Shown here: piece after piece, positions 24,972 to 32,182 of the stretch
Layout: the number at the start of each line of letters is the position of its first letter
Numbering within the stretch: the stretch's first letter is position 1
IMG/VR virus record: IMGVR_UViG_3300043353_000046
Span: 1-53,938 of that record
Length of the DNA: 53,938 bases
DNA from: a virus
Reading direction: 5' to 3' (one strand)
Notes under the pieces: model-generated
The model's input: the letters and a program-made list of their open reading frames with translations, nothing else
Told to the model about the DNA's origin: nothing
Database searches by the model: none
Translations under genes and position numbers: made by a program

Positions 24972-26138
24972 ATGTCCTCACGCAAGAAGTGTCCGAACGG
25001 CTGCGGCGGAGTGTGTGATTTGGCTGCCGCGCAGTGCGTGGGCTGCTACAAGCTCGGTCGGACGTTGAAGATTCCGCCCCCGGTATTGCTAGTGGCACCG
25101 AAGGCCAAGCCCGTCGTGGAGCCCCAGGTGCAGGTGGCCAACGACCGCGAACAGCAGAAGCTGAAGGGTAAGCTGACCGAAACCGAGGGCAAGTACAAGC
25201 AGGCGCTCAAGACGATTGAGGGTCTGGAGGCTATCAACGAGGCATTCACGGCCATCGCGGCCGGCCACGACAACACCCTGCAGATTGTCTCCCGAGAGGG
25301 CAGTGGGACGTCGGAAGCGACCCCCGTGGTCGTGGCGTCTGACTGGCACGCGGAAGAGATTGTGACCCTCGCGCAGGTGTCGGGGCTGAACGAAAACAAC
25401 CTCGATATCATGGACGCCAAAATCACCCGCTTCTTCCAGGCGACCGCCAAGCTCATTCAGAAGCACCTGAATCCCGGCGTCCACATCCATGACGTCGTGC
25501 TCGCGCTGCTGGGGGATTTCATCACCAACGACATTCACGAGGAACTGGTCGAGAGTGTGGCGCTCAAGCCGATGGAGGCCATCATCTGGGTGCAGGACCG
25601 GATGGTCGCGGGCATCAACTATCTGCTGAACAGCACGCCCTATAACTACACGGTCGTCACGCGAGTCGGCAACCACTCCCGCACGACCAAGAAGACCTAC
25701 TTCTCGCAGGAGAATGGCCACTCGCTGGAGCACCTGATGTATATGTTCCTGAAAAACAATTTTAGAAACGAGCCGCGCATCACCTTCCTGATTCAGGATG
25801 GCTACCACCTGTTCCTCGACGTGTACGACACGACCATTCGTTTCCATCATGGCCATGCGGTCAAGTACGGCGGAGGCGTGGGGGGTATCACCATCCCGAC
25901 CCTCAAGGCTATTGCGCAATGGGACGACGCCCGGCACGCAGACCTCGACGTCTTCGGCCACTTCCACCAGACGACCGGCAACCGCAAGTTCAAGTGCAAT
26001 GGCTCGCTCATCGGGTACAACAGCTTCGGGGTATCCATCAAGGGTACCTTCGAGCCACCCATGCAGTCGTTGTTCCTGGTGGATAAACGGAGAGGGGTCA
26101 CTTGCGACTGGCCCATAATCGTATCGGACCAACGGTGA
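24972..26138 (+). CDS. Calcineurin-like metallophosphoesterase
   Basis: A 388-residue protein starting at ATG 24972. The N-terminus has a Cys cluster (CPNGCGGVCD, then CVGC, residues 6-25) that may bind zinc, followed by a coiled-coil segment (about 55-90). The phosphoesterase motifs then appear in order: SDWHAEE, GDFITND, GNHSR, HGHAVKYGG and GHFHQTTG. Together these form the two-metal site of the calcineurin-like fold. Substrates in phage members are not known; nucleic acid or nucleotide phosphodiesters are likely. It sits after the lysis genes in a cargo-like position and overlaps an HNH gene at its stop. Confidence 0.8.
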   Translation: MSSRKKCPNGCGGVCDLAAAQCVGCYKLGRTLKIPPPVLLVAPKAKPVVEPQVQVANDREQQKLKGKLTETEGKYKQALKTIEGLEAINEAFTAIAAGHDNTLQIVSREGSGTSEATPVVVASDWHAEEIVTLAQVSGLNENNLDIMDAKITRFFQATAKLIQKHLNPGVHIHDVVLALLGDFITNDIHEELVESVALKPMEAIIWVQDRMVAGINYLLNSTPYNYTVVTRVGNHSRTTKKTYFSQENGHSLEHLMYMFLKNNFRNEPRITFLIQDGYHLFLDVYDTTIRFHHGHAVKYGGGVGGITIPTLKAIAQWDDARHADLDVFGHFHQTTGNRKFKCNGSLIGYNSFGVSIKGTFEPPMQSLFLVDKRRGVTCDWPIIVSDQR

Positions 26139-26602
26139 GTAGGGGTACCCGTAACTCAGGACCTTGTCCGAAGTGCGGAGTGTGGAGGAGCACTCTGCAC
26201 CGGGACCATATCGTTCCGACGTGGGCCGATGGTCCCGACATACCGAGTAATTGGCAAGACCTGTGCGCCAACTGTCATGAGGACAAGACCTTCGCAGAGC
26301 GAAAAACACCGGAATATAAGGTCTACCACAGCGCACGGGTGAAAGCTCGAATGCTCTCTCCTGAAGCTCGCAAGCGCGTGTCTGATGGCGTGCGGGCCTC
26401 AAACCTACGTCGGGTTCAGACCGAGGGCATTCAGAAGCACTGGTTTCAGAAGGGCGTTCCTCGCCCGATGTTAGAAGCAACCCGTTTGAAAATTACGCAA
26501 GCGTTGACAGGTAAGAAAAAGACACCGGAGCACTGTGCGGCCATCAGCGCTGCAAAACGCCGGGCGTTCGCAAATCTCACTCATTCAAAAGGACACTCAT
26601 GA
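26135..26602 (+). CDS. HNH homing-type endonuclease with NUMOD3-like motif
   Basis: A 155-residue protein. CPKC at about residue 13 pairs with CANC, and HRDHIVPTWADGPDIPSNWQ followed by DLCANCHEDK gives a classical HNH site with structural zinc. The C-terminal part has helix repeats resembling NUMOD3 DNA-binding motifs (TRLKITQALTGKKKTPEH). I chose GTG 26135, which overlaps the previous stop (GTGA). No intron is evident nearby; it is probably a free-standing homing nuclease. Confidence 0.85.
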   Translation: MSRGTRNSGPCPKCGVWRSTLHRDHIVPTWADGPDIPSNWQDLCANCHEDKTFAERKTPEYKVYHSARVKARMLSPEARKRVSDGVRASNLRRVQTEGIQKHWFQKGVPRPMLEATRLKITQALTGKKKTPEHCAAISAAKRRAFANLTHSKGHS

Positions 26603-27429
26603 AGACACTGTTGCTCGCTCTGACGCTTCTGCTCTCCGCCACTCGGGTGTTCGCCCAGGCGGCCCCCGACATGATTCCACTCGCCTCCGTGCAGGTGGTG
26701 AACGCGCCTGACGTCAGTGGGTGGGCGTCGACCGCCGTCATCTCGCAGGTGGCGATTACCCCCAACAACACCGTCTTCACCTTCAGCAAGAACGTCGGCC
26801 CGAACGCATGGCCGAATGTGGTTCCGCCCGGCTGGGAAGGTCCTCTGCAGTACACGGTGTGGCTGTTCAGGAAGGTCAATGGCGCCTGGGTGGCCAGCGC
26901 ATTCATCCAGATGTGGCAGGACAGGAATGGCGTAGGGGACGCTCCCTCTGACTATTCGGTGAACTGGTATTACGCCCAGCGGTGGGCGCCCCTCTACGGC
27001 TCGGGTCCGCTTGTGCCCGGCGAGACGATTGGCTTCATGTTGACCAGCGGGAATCAGCGGGACAACACGGGTCCCAATACGGTGCAGGAGCGGTCGAATA
27101 TCGTGACCCTACCGACCACGGACAACGGGGTGTTCAACTTCCCGTCTGGACCGACCCCGCCCAGCCTGTGTGAGGACCCCAAGGCGACGAACTTCGGTCA
27201 ACCCTTGCCCTGCACCTATGCGCCCCCGCCGTCTGACCTGCAGGCGCAGGTGGACGCCCTGAAGGTGTCGGTGGCGGCACTCACCCAGCGAGTGAGCGAT
27301 GACGAGCAGGTGGCGAACACGGCGATTGCCAGCTTCAACACTCGTATTGCGGCTCTGGAAGCCCGCCCGGTCGTGACGTCGTGCAAGGCGAGCGTGTTTG
27401 GCATCCCGGTCAGCTGCTCGGTGCAATAG
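26599..27429 (+). CDS. Secreted protein of unknown function
   Basis: A 276-residue protein with a clear signal peptide (MKTLLLALTLLLSATRVFA, cut before Q). A strand-rich domain follows, with aromatic pairs and VPPGWEGPLQYTVWLF, then CEDPKATNFGQPLPC, which has two Cys residues likely to form a disulfide outside the cytoplasm. A C-terminal coiled coil (about 215-255) follows, then two more Cys. It may be a late-expressed envelope protein or a virion appendage. Codon use matches the phage. No family is recognised. Confidence 0.6.
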   Translation: MKTLLLALTLLLSATRVFAQAAPDMIPLASVQVVNAPDVSGWASTAVISQVAITPNNTVFTFSKNVGPNAWPNVVPPGWEGPLQYTVWLFRKVNGAWVASAFIQMWQDRNGVGDAPSDYSVNWYYAQRWAPLYGSGPLVPGETIGFMLTSGNQRDNTGPNTVQERSNIVTLPTTDNGVFNFPSGPTPPSLCEDPKATNFGQPLPCTYAPPPSDLQAQVDALKVSVAALTQRVSDDEQVANTAIASFNTRIAALEARPVVTSCKASVFGIPVSCSVQ

Positions 27430-27431
27430 CC

Positions 27432-27587
27432 ATGAAGCACATGGTCGCTTTTTTCTGGTCGCTGAACTTCTGGTTCTTCGTCGCGGTCAAGGCCGGGGGC
27501 ACCTCCTTCGCGGCGTGGTCCTGGTGGTGGCTACTCATCTCCATCGTGCCGAACCTGAGTCTGGTCGTCAAACACTTCGGCCTGTGA
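27432..27587 (+). CDS. Small membrane protein
   Basis: A 51-residue, Trp/Phe-rich protein with two closely spaced membrane segments (about 4-19 and 26-45), ATG at 27432. It sits just before the SPFH-domain gene, so the two could form a pair in the cytoplasmic membrane. A second holin or antiholin is an alternative. Confidence 0.6.
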   Translation: MKHMVAFFWSLNFWFFVAVKAGGTSFAAWSWWWLLISIVPNLSLVVKHFGL

Positions 27588-27594
27588 GGACTGT

Positions 27595-28143
27595 ATGAAT
27601 GGCGCCTTTGAGTGGATTGGCTTCATCGCGGAATGGCTCGGGAGGTTTATTCCCCGGTGGGTCATCATCGAGACCACTCAAGGGGGCGTGAAGTTCAAGG
27701 GTGGAGACGACCCGGTCTATTGCGAACCCGGCATCTGCTGGTATTGGCCAATTCGCTCCACCATTGAGATTCACCCGATTGTCCGCCAGACAGACCGACT
27801 GGAGACCCAAACCATGGAGTCGAAGGACGGCATCACGTTCATCGTCAGCGGGACCATCACCTACACGATTAAGGACCTGATGGCCCTGGTCACGACGACT
27901 CATTCACCCCTGACGACCGTGGTGGATATTGCGATGTCTGCTATCCACGACATCTGCTGTGACTTCGAGTGGAAGGAGCTGCAGGCGGAACAGCGGAAGG
28001 GGACGCTGAAGACGAAGCTGCGGAACGAAGCCCAGAAGCAGTTGAAGGACTTCGGTATCGACGTCCTGATGCTGAAAACCAATTCGCTCGCCAGAGCCCG
28101 CGTGTTCAAAGTGGCTCAGAGCACCAGCAACGAGGAGAACTAA
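27595..28143 (+). CDS. SPFH / band-7 domain protein
   Basis: A 182-residue protein with a hydrophobic N-terminal hairpin (residues 5-25) and an SPFH core: RQTDRLETQTMESKDGITFI, then VSGTITYTIKD, then a helical DIAMSAIHDICC segment and the ELQAEQRKGTLKTKLRNEAQ helix. The core ends with the FGIDVLMLKTNSLARARVFK strand typical of stomatin/prohibitin proteins. The family forms ring scaffolds on membranes and often guards proteases or phage-defence complexes. The coiled-coil tail is short. It overlaps the next gene by one base. Confidence 0.8.
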   Translation: MNGAFEWIGFIAEWLGRFIPRWVIIETTQGGVKFKGGDDPVYCEPGICWYWPIRSTIEIHPIVRQTDRLETQTMESKDGITFIVSGTITYTIKDLMALVTTTHSPLTTVVDIAMSAIHDICCDFEWKELQAEQRKGTLKTKLRNEAQKQLKDFGIDVLMLKTNSLARARVFKVAQSTSNEEN

Positions 28144-28280
28144 TGAGCTGCCCTGATTGCAATGATACCGGCCTCGTCTGTGCCAAGTGCCTCGAAGCAG
28201 ACGGCGATTGCACCTGCGACGACTTCGACGGCCCAGAGCTGATGCCGTGCGACAACTGCCCCGATGAGGAGGACGAGTAG
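28143..28280 (+). CDS. Small Cys-rich acidic protein
   Basis: A 45-residue protein with four Cys pairs: CPDC, CAKC, CTC and CDNC. It very likely binds one or two zinc ions, like a DnaJ-type zinc finger, with a strongly acidic tail. ATG 28143 overlaps the SPFH stop. It may act as a co-chaperone or an inhibitor; no family can be fixed. Confidence 0.6.
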   Translation: MSCPDCNDTGLVCAKCLEADGDCTCDDFDGPELMPCDNCPDEEDE

Positions 28281-28805
28281 ATGAAGTTCGACGAACAGAA
28301 GAGTGCGATGAACTGCGGCTGTGACGAGGGGGCAAACCACCCCTGTGAGCAGCATCCGATGGGAGCGTGGACGCTCCCGAGACTGACCAGCGGTTTCAGC
28401 CGGCCCCTGCGGACGGAAAGTGAGCGGATGCGTGCGGCAGATTGGACTCCACTGACGACCATCAAGGACAGCGGCGAGCGCATGACCTTCGCATCCGGCA
28501 GTATGCGCGACCCCAGCACCGGGAAAATCAAATGGAGCCGCATTCTGTTTGGCCCGATGGCGAGACGGTGGGCGCAGCACCTGACCACAGCGGAAGCGAA
28601 GTATCCAGACCCGAAGCCTGGGTTTCCGAACTTCATGCTCATCGAGACGGAAGAGGAGTTGGTCCGCTACAAGGAGTCCGCGCTGCGGCACTTCATGTCC
28701 TGGTTCCACGATGAGGTCGACGAGGACCACGCCAGTGCCACCTTCTTCAACATGAACGGCGTCGAGATTATCAAGGACAAACGCAAAGCTCGGGAGGGCA
28801 GATGA
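28281..28805 (+). CDS. DUF5664-type (dATP/dGTP diphosphohydrolase-like) protein
   Basis: A 174-residue protein. The N-terminus has CGCDEG...CEQH, a possible metal site. Residues 65-165 match the DUF5664 pattern: GERMTFASGSMRD, KIKWSRILFGPMARRWAQHL, then ALRHFMSWFHDEVDEDHASA. The last carries the acidic and His residues seen in the all-alpha NTP hydrolase-like family. Related proteins in some phages hydrolyse purine dNTPs. It is followed, with 4 bases of overlap, by a deoxyribonucleotidase-like gene, which suggests a nucleotide-pool role. The activity here is inferred. Confidence 0.65.
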   Translation: MKFDEQKSAMNCGCDEGANHPCEQHPMGAWTLPRLTSGFSRPLRTESERMRAADWTPLTTIKDSGERMTFASGSMRDPSTGKIKWSRILFGPMARRWAQHLTTAEAKYPDPKPGFPNFMLIETEEELVRYKESALRHFMSWFHDEVDEDHASATFFNMNGVEIIKDKRKAREGR

Positions 28806-29398
28806 GAATTGGCGTAGACATCGACGGCGTCCTCGCAGACTTCAACAGCGCATTCATCCATCGGGTCACCGAGGTCACCAACAAGGACCTGTTCCCCGTG
28901 CGGCCGTTCGATATTCCGACCTGGAACTACCCTCAGCACTATGGGTACACGGAAGCTGAAGTATCGGCGGTCTGGGAAGACATCAAGGCGGACCCGAACT
29001 TCTGGTACGACCTTGTCGAGTATCCGCAGACGCAAGAAGCGCTGGGCGTGCTGAAGTCGATGGAGAGCTTCTCGGCGGCCGAAGTCTACTTCATCACCGC
29101 TCGGCCGGGGACGGAAGTGAAGTATCAGACCGAGGGCTGGCTGCTCGAAACGGGCTTCGCGTGTCCCACGGTGCTCATCTCCAGTGCCAAGGGTCTGTGT
29201 GCGCGAGCGCTCAACCTCACCCACTACATTGATGACCGCTGGGAAAATGTGGTGGACGTCCGCAACTACAACCCGAACACGCAGGTGTTCCTGCTCACGC
29301 AGCCGTGGAACAAGGACAACGATGCCGAGTTCCAGGGCGTCCAGCGCGTCGAGTCGGTCATGCAGTTCCTGCAGCACGAGCCTGTGGTGGTTGGGTAA
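28802..29398 (+). CDS. 5'(3')-deoxyribonucleotidase-like HAD protein
   Basis: A 198-residue HAD phosphatase. Motif I is DIDGVLADF at residues 6-14 (nucleophile Asp6, acid Asp8), motif II is ITARPG near 99, a Lys lies near 130 (SSAKG), and motif III is YIDDRW near 143. The order and spacing match the NT5C-type nucleotidases, which dephosphorylate deoxynucleoside monophosphates. Together with the upstream DUF5664 gene it could degrade selected host or phage dNTPs. It overlaps that gene by 4 bases and the next by one. Confidence 0.85.
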   Translation: MRIGVDIDGVLADFNSAFIHRVTEVTNKDLFPVRPFDIPTWNYPQHYGYTEAEVSAVWEDIKADPNFWYDLVEYPQTQEALGVLKSMESFSAAEVYFITARPGTEVKYQTEGWLLETGFACPTVLISSAKGLCARALNLTHYIDDRWENVVDVRNYNPNTQVFLLTQPWNKDNDAEFQGVQRVESVMQFLQHEPVVVG

Positions 29399-29592
29399 TG
29401 AGGGGACATCGCTTCTCGTGGTTCAATGACGGGACGGAAAGCCGCTTTTCGGACCCGCCAGCGAACACTCCGTGCGAGCACTGTGGCAGGCCATTCGCAG
29501 AGGTGAAGGACAACATCCACTTCTGCCTCAGCGCCTGGAGCAAGCATCCGAACCGGGTGGCGTTCGTCAGCGCCTTGCAGGGGGTCGAGTAG
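29398..29592 (+). CDS. Small zinc-finger-like protein
   Basis: A 64-residue protein with CEHCG (residues 26-30), an Asn-Ile-His and a Cys about 14 residues later, which could make one zinc site. ATG 29398 overlaps the previous stop. No function is known. Confidence 0.55.
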   Translation: MRGHRFSWFNDGTESRFSDPPANTPCEHCGRPFAEVKDNIHFCLSAWSKHPNRVAFVSALQGVE

Positions 29593-29594
29593 AC

Positions 29595-29795
29595 ATGGAC
29601 CGTTTCCTCCGCCTGCCCGAGGTGCTACACGTCACCGGCCTCGGGCGCACGACCATCTGGGAGCGCGAGAAGGCGGGCACCTTCCCGCCACGCACACGGC
29701 TGGGAGGCAAGGCGGTGGGCTGGAGGGAGTCGGCCATTCTCGCGTGGATGGAGGCGCCGGCAGGGGAGTCAGCAGAACCCCTCAGACGTCGGTAG
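29595..29795 (+). CDS. AlpA-family DNA-binding protein, possible excisionase
   Basis: A 66-residue MerR-like helix-turn-helix protein. LRLPEVLHVTGLGRTTIW followed by REKAGTFPP, then GWRESAILAWM, is the AlpA signature. AlpA proteins activate or direct excision of prophages and P4-like elements. The location between the structural cargo and attP/int, on the same strand as int, fits a recombination directionality factor or int activator. A terminator follows 28 bases downstream, so it is probably not co-transcribed with int. Confidence 0.85.
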   Translation: MDRFLRLPEVLHVTGLGRTTIWEREKAGTFPPRTRLGGKAVGWRESAILAWMEAPAGESAEPLRRR

Positions 29796-29810
29796 CACCC
29801 ACGTAGCACC
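29793..29810 (+). promoter_or_regulatory. Putative integrase arm sites, left side
   Basis: TAGCACC occurs twice, at 29793-29799 and 29804-29810. Matching copies flank the other side of the attP core (30022-30050). Paired short repeats on both sides of a core are typical arm-binding sites of tyrosine integrases. Confidence 0.5.
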
Positions 29811-29822
29811 TTACACAGCCAG

Positions 29823-29853
29823 GGCCACCATCGAGGTGGCCTTTGTTGTTTTT
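29823..29853 (+). terminator. Intrinsic terminator between alpA and attP
   Basis: GGCCACC (29823-29829) pairs perfectly with GGTGGCC (29835-29841) around a 5-base loop. It is followed by TTTGTTGTTTTTA. Confidence 0.85.
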
Positions 29854-29865
29854 ACTGAGGAATCA

Positions 29866-29912
29866 TGGAGCCGGCGAGAGGACTCGGACCTCCGACCTGC
29901 TGATTACGAATC
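29866..29912 (-). other. attP: attP core: 3' half of a tRNA-Thr(CGT)
   Basis: On the minus strand these 47 bases read as the 3' part of a bacterial tRNA: GATTCGTAATC (anticodon loop with CGT after T33), then the variable loop, a T arm with GGTCCGAGTCC, the 3' acceptor strand CGCCGGC, discriminator T and CCA. The 5' half of the tRNA is absent. Temperate phages integrate into tRNA genes using exactly such 3' segments, which restore the host gene after integration. The matching host tRNA-Thr(CGT) is therefore the predicted attB. Confidence 0.8.
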
Positions 29913-30021
29913 TGAGTTCGTACTGATTCGTGGACGTTCGGCATTGTTCGGATGTCTGATTTTCCCTCTGAGAGGACGTTCGGGGGTGCTCGCTCTCAAC
30001 CGCTCCTATCCGCCCCTCCCA

Positions 30022-30050
30022 TAGCACCCGTGTAGCGCAGGTTGTAGCAC
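30022..30050 (+). promoter_or_regulatory. Putative integrase arm sites, right side
   Basis: TAGCACC (30022-30028), TAGCGC (30033-30038) and TAGCAC (30045-30050) lie between the attP core and int. They repeat the left-side copies at 29793 and 29804. They also fall where the int promoter should be, so integrase binding may repress its own gene. Confidence 0.5.
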
Positions 30051-30078
30051 TGGCGCGGTTCCTGCTACGCTGCCGGTC

Positions 30079-31362
30079 ATGCCGTCCACGCTCAAGTTCG
30101 AGTTCACCCAGGCCACGCTCACGGGCCTTGTGCCCCTGTCGAAGCGGCAGGAATACTTCGATGCCAAGCAGCCAGGGCTCACGGTCATCGTCCACCCGAG
30201 CGGCAAGAAGACGTTCAGCCACTACTACCGGGTGAAGGGGGCTAAGGCGCCTACCCGGCATATCCTCGGCTACTTTGGGCCTGGGGGCTGTGGACTCTCA
30301 GAAGCCCGCCAGCGCGTCCGGGACGGGGCGGCCCTAGTCAGGGCAGGGCAGGACCCTCGGAAGCCCCAGGGCGAGGCAGTGGACCCGACCGGCAGGCGGT
30401 TCAAGGACCTCACAGCGCTCTATCTGAAACTTCATGCGCTCCCCAAGAAGAAGCGCCCCAGCGAGGACATCAGGATTGTCGACAAGGAGCTGCTGCCGCT
30501 GTGGGGCGATAGGCTCGCCGGCAGCATCACCAGAAGGGATACCGCTCAACTCCTCGCCGGGGTCGCCACCAGGGGGACCCGCATGTCTGATGTGGTCCGT
30601 GCTCTTATCAGTAAAATCTTCAACTTCGGCATCGCCCAGGGCTGGGACGAGATTACCAGCAACCCGGTGATTGGAACCGACACTCGCCATGTCGGCAGTG
30701 GCCGAAAGGTCTATCCGACGATGGAAGAGTTCAAACGCCTGTGGGAGGTCTGGGACGCCTGGATTGAGGAAGGCCGGTCGATGTTGGGGTGGCAGTTTCA
30801 GCTGCGAGCGCTCACCGCCCAGCGAGGCGCGGAGGTCCTGCAGATGCAGTGGTCCACGCTGTCGGGGGACCATTGGGTGAAGCCGTTTGAGATTCGGAAG
30901 CGCCGGCTGACGAGCCCCCACCACGACCCCTACCTGATTGTGCTCAGTCCGATGGCGTTGGAGATTCTGGGGAAGATTCGTGCCCTCGGGCAACCCAGCG
31001 ATTGGGTGTTCCCCGCCCGAGCGAGAGCGGGACAGGACCCGAAAGCCACTCTCAACTTCTTCGCGGCCGAGACCGAGGAGCTGTGTGCGCGAGCGAAGGT
31101 GACGGACTTCAGCCCGCATCGGCTGAGGCATTGGGCTTCGACGGCAGCCAATGCAGCGGGTTGCAACCCCGATTGGGTAGAGCGCTACATCGACCACGAG
31201 ATTGGCGGAGTCGCGGGTATCTACAACCTCTATCAGTATGAGGTGGAGAAGCGAACGGTGGCGTATGCGATTGAGAACAAGGTCAGGGAGGCGCTGGGGC
31301 GGGAGGCGATTGAGATGCCGGCTAGTAAACTTCTACCACCAGTCGGCGCGACATCCGCTTGA
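30079..31362 (+). CDS. int: Tyrosine integrase
   Basis: A 427-residue tyrosine recombinase of the P4-like type. The N-terminal arm-binding region (DUF4102-like, residues 10-95: YYRVKGAKAPTRHILGYFG) is followed by a core-binding helical domain. The catalytic residues are Arg249 (LTAQRGAEV), His347-x-x-Arg350 (PHRLRHWAS), His373 (YIDHE) and the probable nucleophile Tyr382 (GIYNLYQY). It recombines attP, directly upstream, with the host tRNA-Thr gene. The C-terminus overlaps the convergent gene by 41 bases. The start at ATG 30079 gives full family length. Confidence 0.95.
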   Translation: MPSTLKFEFTQATLTGLVPLSKRQEYFDAKQPGLTVIVHPSGKKTFSHYYRVKGAKAPTRHILGYFGPGGCGLSEARQRVRDGAALVRAGQDPRKPQGEAVDPTGRRFKDLTALYLKLHALPKKKRPSEDIRIVDKELLPLWGDRLAGSITRRDTAQLLAGVATRGTRMSDVVRALISKIFNFGIAQGWDEITSNPVIGTDTRHVGSGRKVYPTMEEFKRLWEVWDAWIEEGRSMLGWQFQLRALTAQRGAEVLQMQWSTLSGDHWVKPFEIRKRRLTSPHHDPYLIVLSPMALEILGKIRALGQPSDWVFPARARAGQDPKATLNFFAAETEELCARAKVTDFSPHRLRHWASTAANAAGCNPDWVERYIDHEIGGVAGIYNLYQYEVEKRTVAYAIENKVREALGREAIEMPASKLLPPVGATSA

Positions 31363-31639
31363 GGGCGTTGCCCTTGGTGTCCTGACCGACCGTTGTTACC
31401 CACACTTCGTAGTGGCCTGTCCGCAGCGTCAGCTCCTTCGTCCACCCATGCCGGTCCACCTCGCTGACCGTCCAGCAGTTCGAGCCAGGGGTAGCCGCCT
31501 CCCCATCTGACTCCCAAATCAGACAGACCGTGCCGGCGAGGAAGTCTTCATCCGTCCTGATGTTGACGGTCGTCTTCAGTGGCGACATGCCGATGGTGAC
31601 CCGAATGGTCAGCAGGAGGGAGAGGAAGAAAGGTACCAT
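31322..31639 (-). CDS. Small exported or membrane-anchored protein
   Basis: A 105-residue protein. A short hydrophobic N-terminus (MVPFFLSLLLTIRVTIG) forms a signal peptide or anchor; the rest is a strand-rich domain with two Cys residues. The frame opens at 31690, but ATG 31639 gives a proper hydrophobic start and lies just after a promoter-like TATACT. It is the terminal gene of the leftward region and runs convergently into int. The function is unknown. Confidence 0.6.
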   Translation of the reverse strand: MVPFFLSLLLTIRVTIGMSPLKTTVNIRTDEDFLAGTVCLIWESDGEAATPGSNCWTVSEVDRHGWTKELTLRTGHYEVWVTTVGQDTKGNALKRMSRRLVVEVY

Positions 31640-31642
31640 GTA

Positions 31643-31660
31643 CCCACCAAGTATAACAGG
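31643..31660 (-). promoter_or_regulatory. Putative extended -10 promoter
   Basis: Read on the minus strand, CTGTTATACTTGGTGGG has TGn-TATACT and aligns with the shared element TGGTACACTTAGTAGG at 3190. The start codon at 31639 follows almost at once, so the transcript may be nearly leaderless. Confidence 0.4.
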
Positions 31661-31661
31661 G

Positions 31662-31919
31662 TCAGAGGGAGGGTCGAAAAGGCAGGCCATTCCGACGCCG
31701 GTCTGAGGTGGTTGGATAGAGATGATGCTGGAGGCCCTTCTTGCGACCGTTCAGGACCTCCAGCAACCAGGGCCGGCGCACATACTGCTTCTCGTAGCAG
31801 GTGGAGCAGAGGACTGCGTGAGGAGCCGGGTTACTACAGTCCCTGCACTGACCTCGCAGCCTCCGCTTCGCCCTATCGAGCGCCTGCCAGCGACGTCGAT
31901 GGGCCAGTCGGTCGTCCAC
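31662..31919 (-). CDS. Small zinc-ribbon-like basic protein
   Basis: An 85-residue basic protein with CRDC and CSTC pairs about 14 residues apart (residues 25-42), a likely zinc ribbon. GTG 31919 overlaps the previous stop (TAGTG), the junction type seen repeatedly in this operon, so I prefer it to the longer upstream frame. Nucleic acid binding is plausible. Confidence 0.6.
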   Translation of the reverse strand: MDDRLAHRRRWQALDRAKRRLRGQCRDCSNPAPHAVLCSTCYEKQYVRRPWLLEVLNGRKKGLQHHLYPTTSDRRRNGLPFRPSL

Positions 31920-32182
31920 TAGTTGAGGCTCGTGGGCGCCGGCAGCAGGGAGTACAGCTGCCCGATTGCTGTCCGGGCGGTCTCGATGTTCCGCACACGC
32001 GACGGGTAGTCCTTGACCTCCATCGAGTACGTGACCACTCGGGCGCACAGCGTGAAGATGGCGGAGGCGATTTCCCCGCTGGTGGCATCGAGCATCGGTG
32101 TCGCGACGACATCAAGCATCAGAGCGATGAGGTCTTCGATAACCTCGGGTCGGGGCTTCGTGTGAACTTCGGGAGTGTTCAT
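31919..32182 (-). CDS. Hypothetical helical protein
   Basis: An 87-residue, mostly helical protein (IEDLIALMLDVVATPML and more). It shows no recognised motif. It overlaps the neighbouring genes by 1 and 4 bases. Confidence 0.65.
   Translation of the reverse strand: MNTPEVHTKPRPEVIEDLIALMLDVVATPMLDATSGEIASAIFTLCARVVTYSMEVKDYPSRVRNIETARTAIGQLYSLLPAPTSLN

Noticed and set aside
25089-26480. Long 463-codon open frame on the minus strand
   Set aside because: It is antisense to the phosphoesterase and HNH genes, whose motifs are clear, and has no recognisable domain. High GC makes such shadows common.
28281-29398. 2-aminoadenine (Z-genome) system
   Set aside because: DUF5664 alone is suggestive, but no PurZ-like gene or DpoZ-type polymerase is recognisable, and PolA here looks ordinary in its motifs.
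29825-30024. Short open frame across attP (starting near 29836)
   Set aside because: It runs through the terminator, tRNA fragment and arm repeats; non-coding DNA explains it better.
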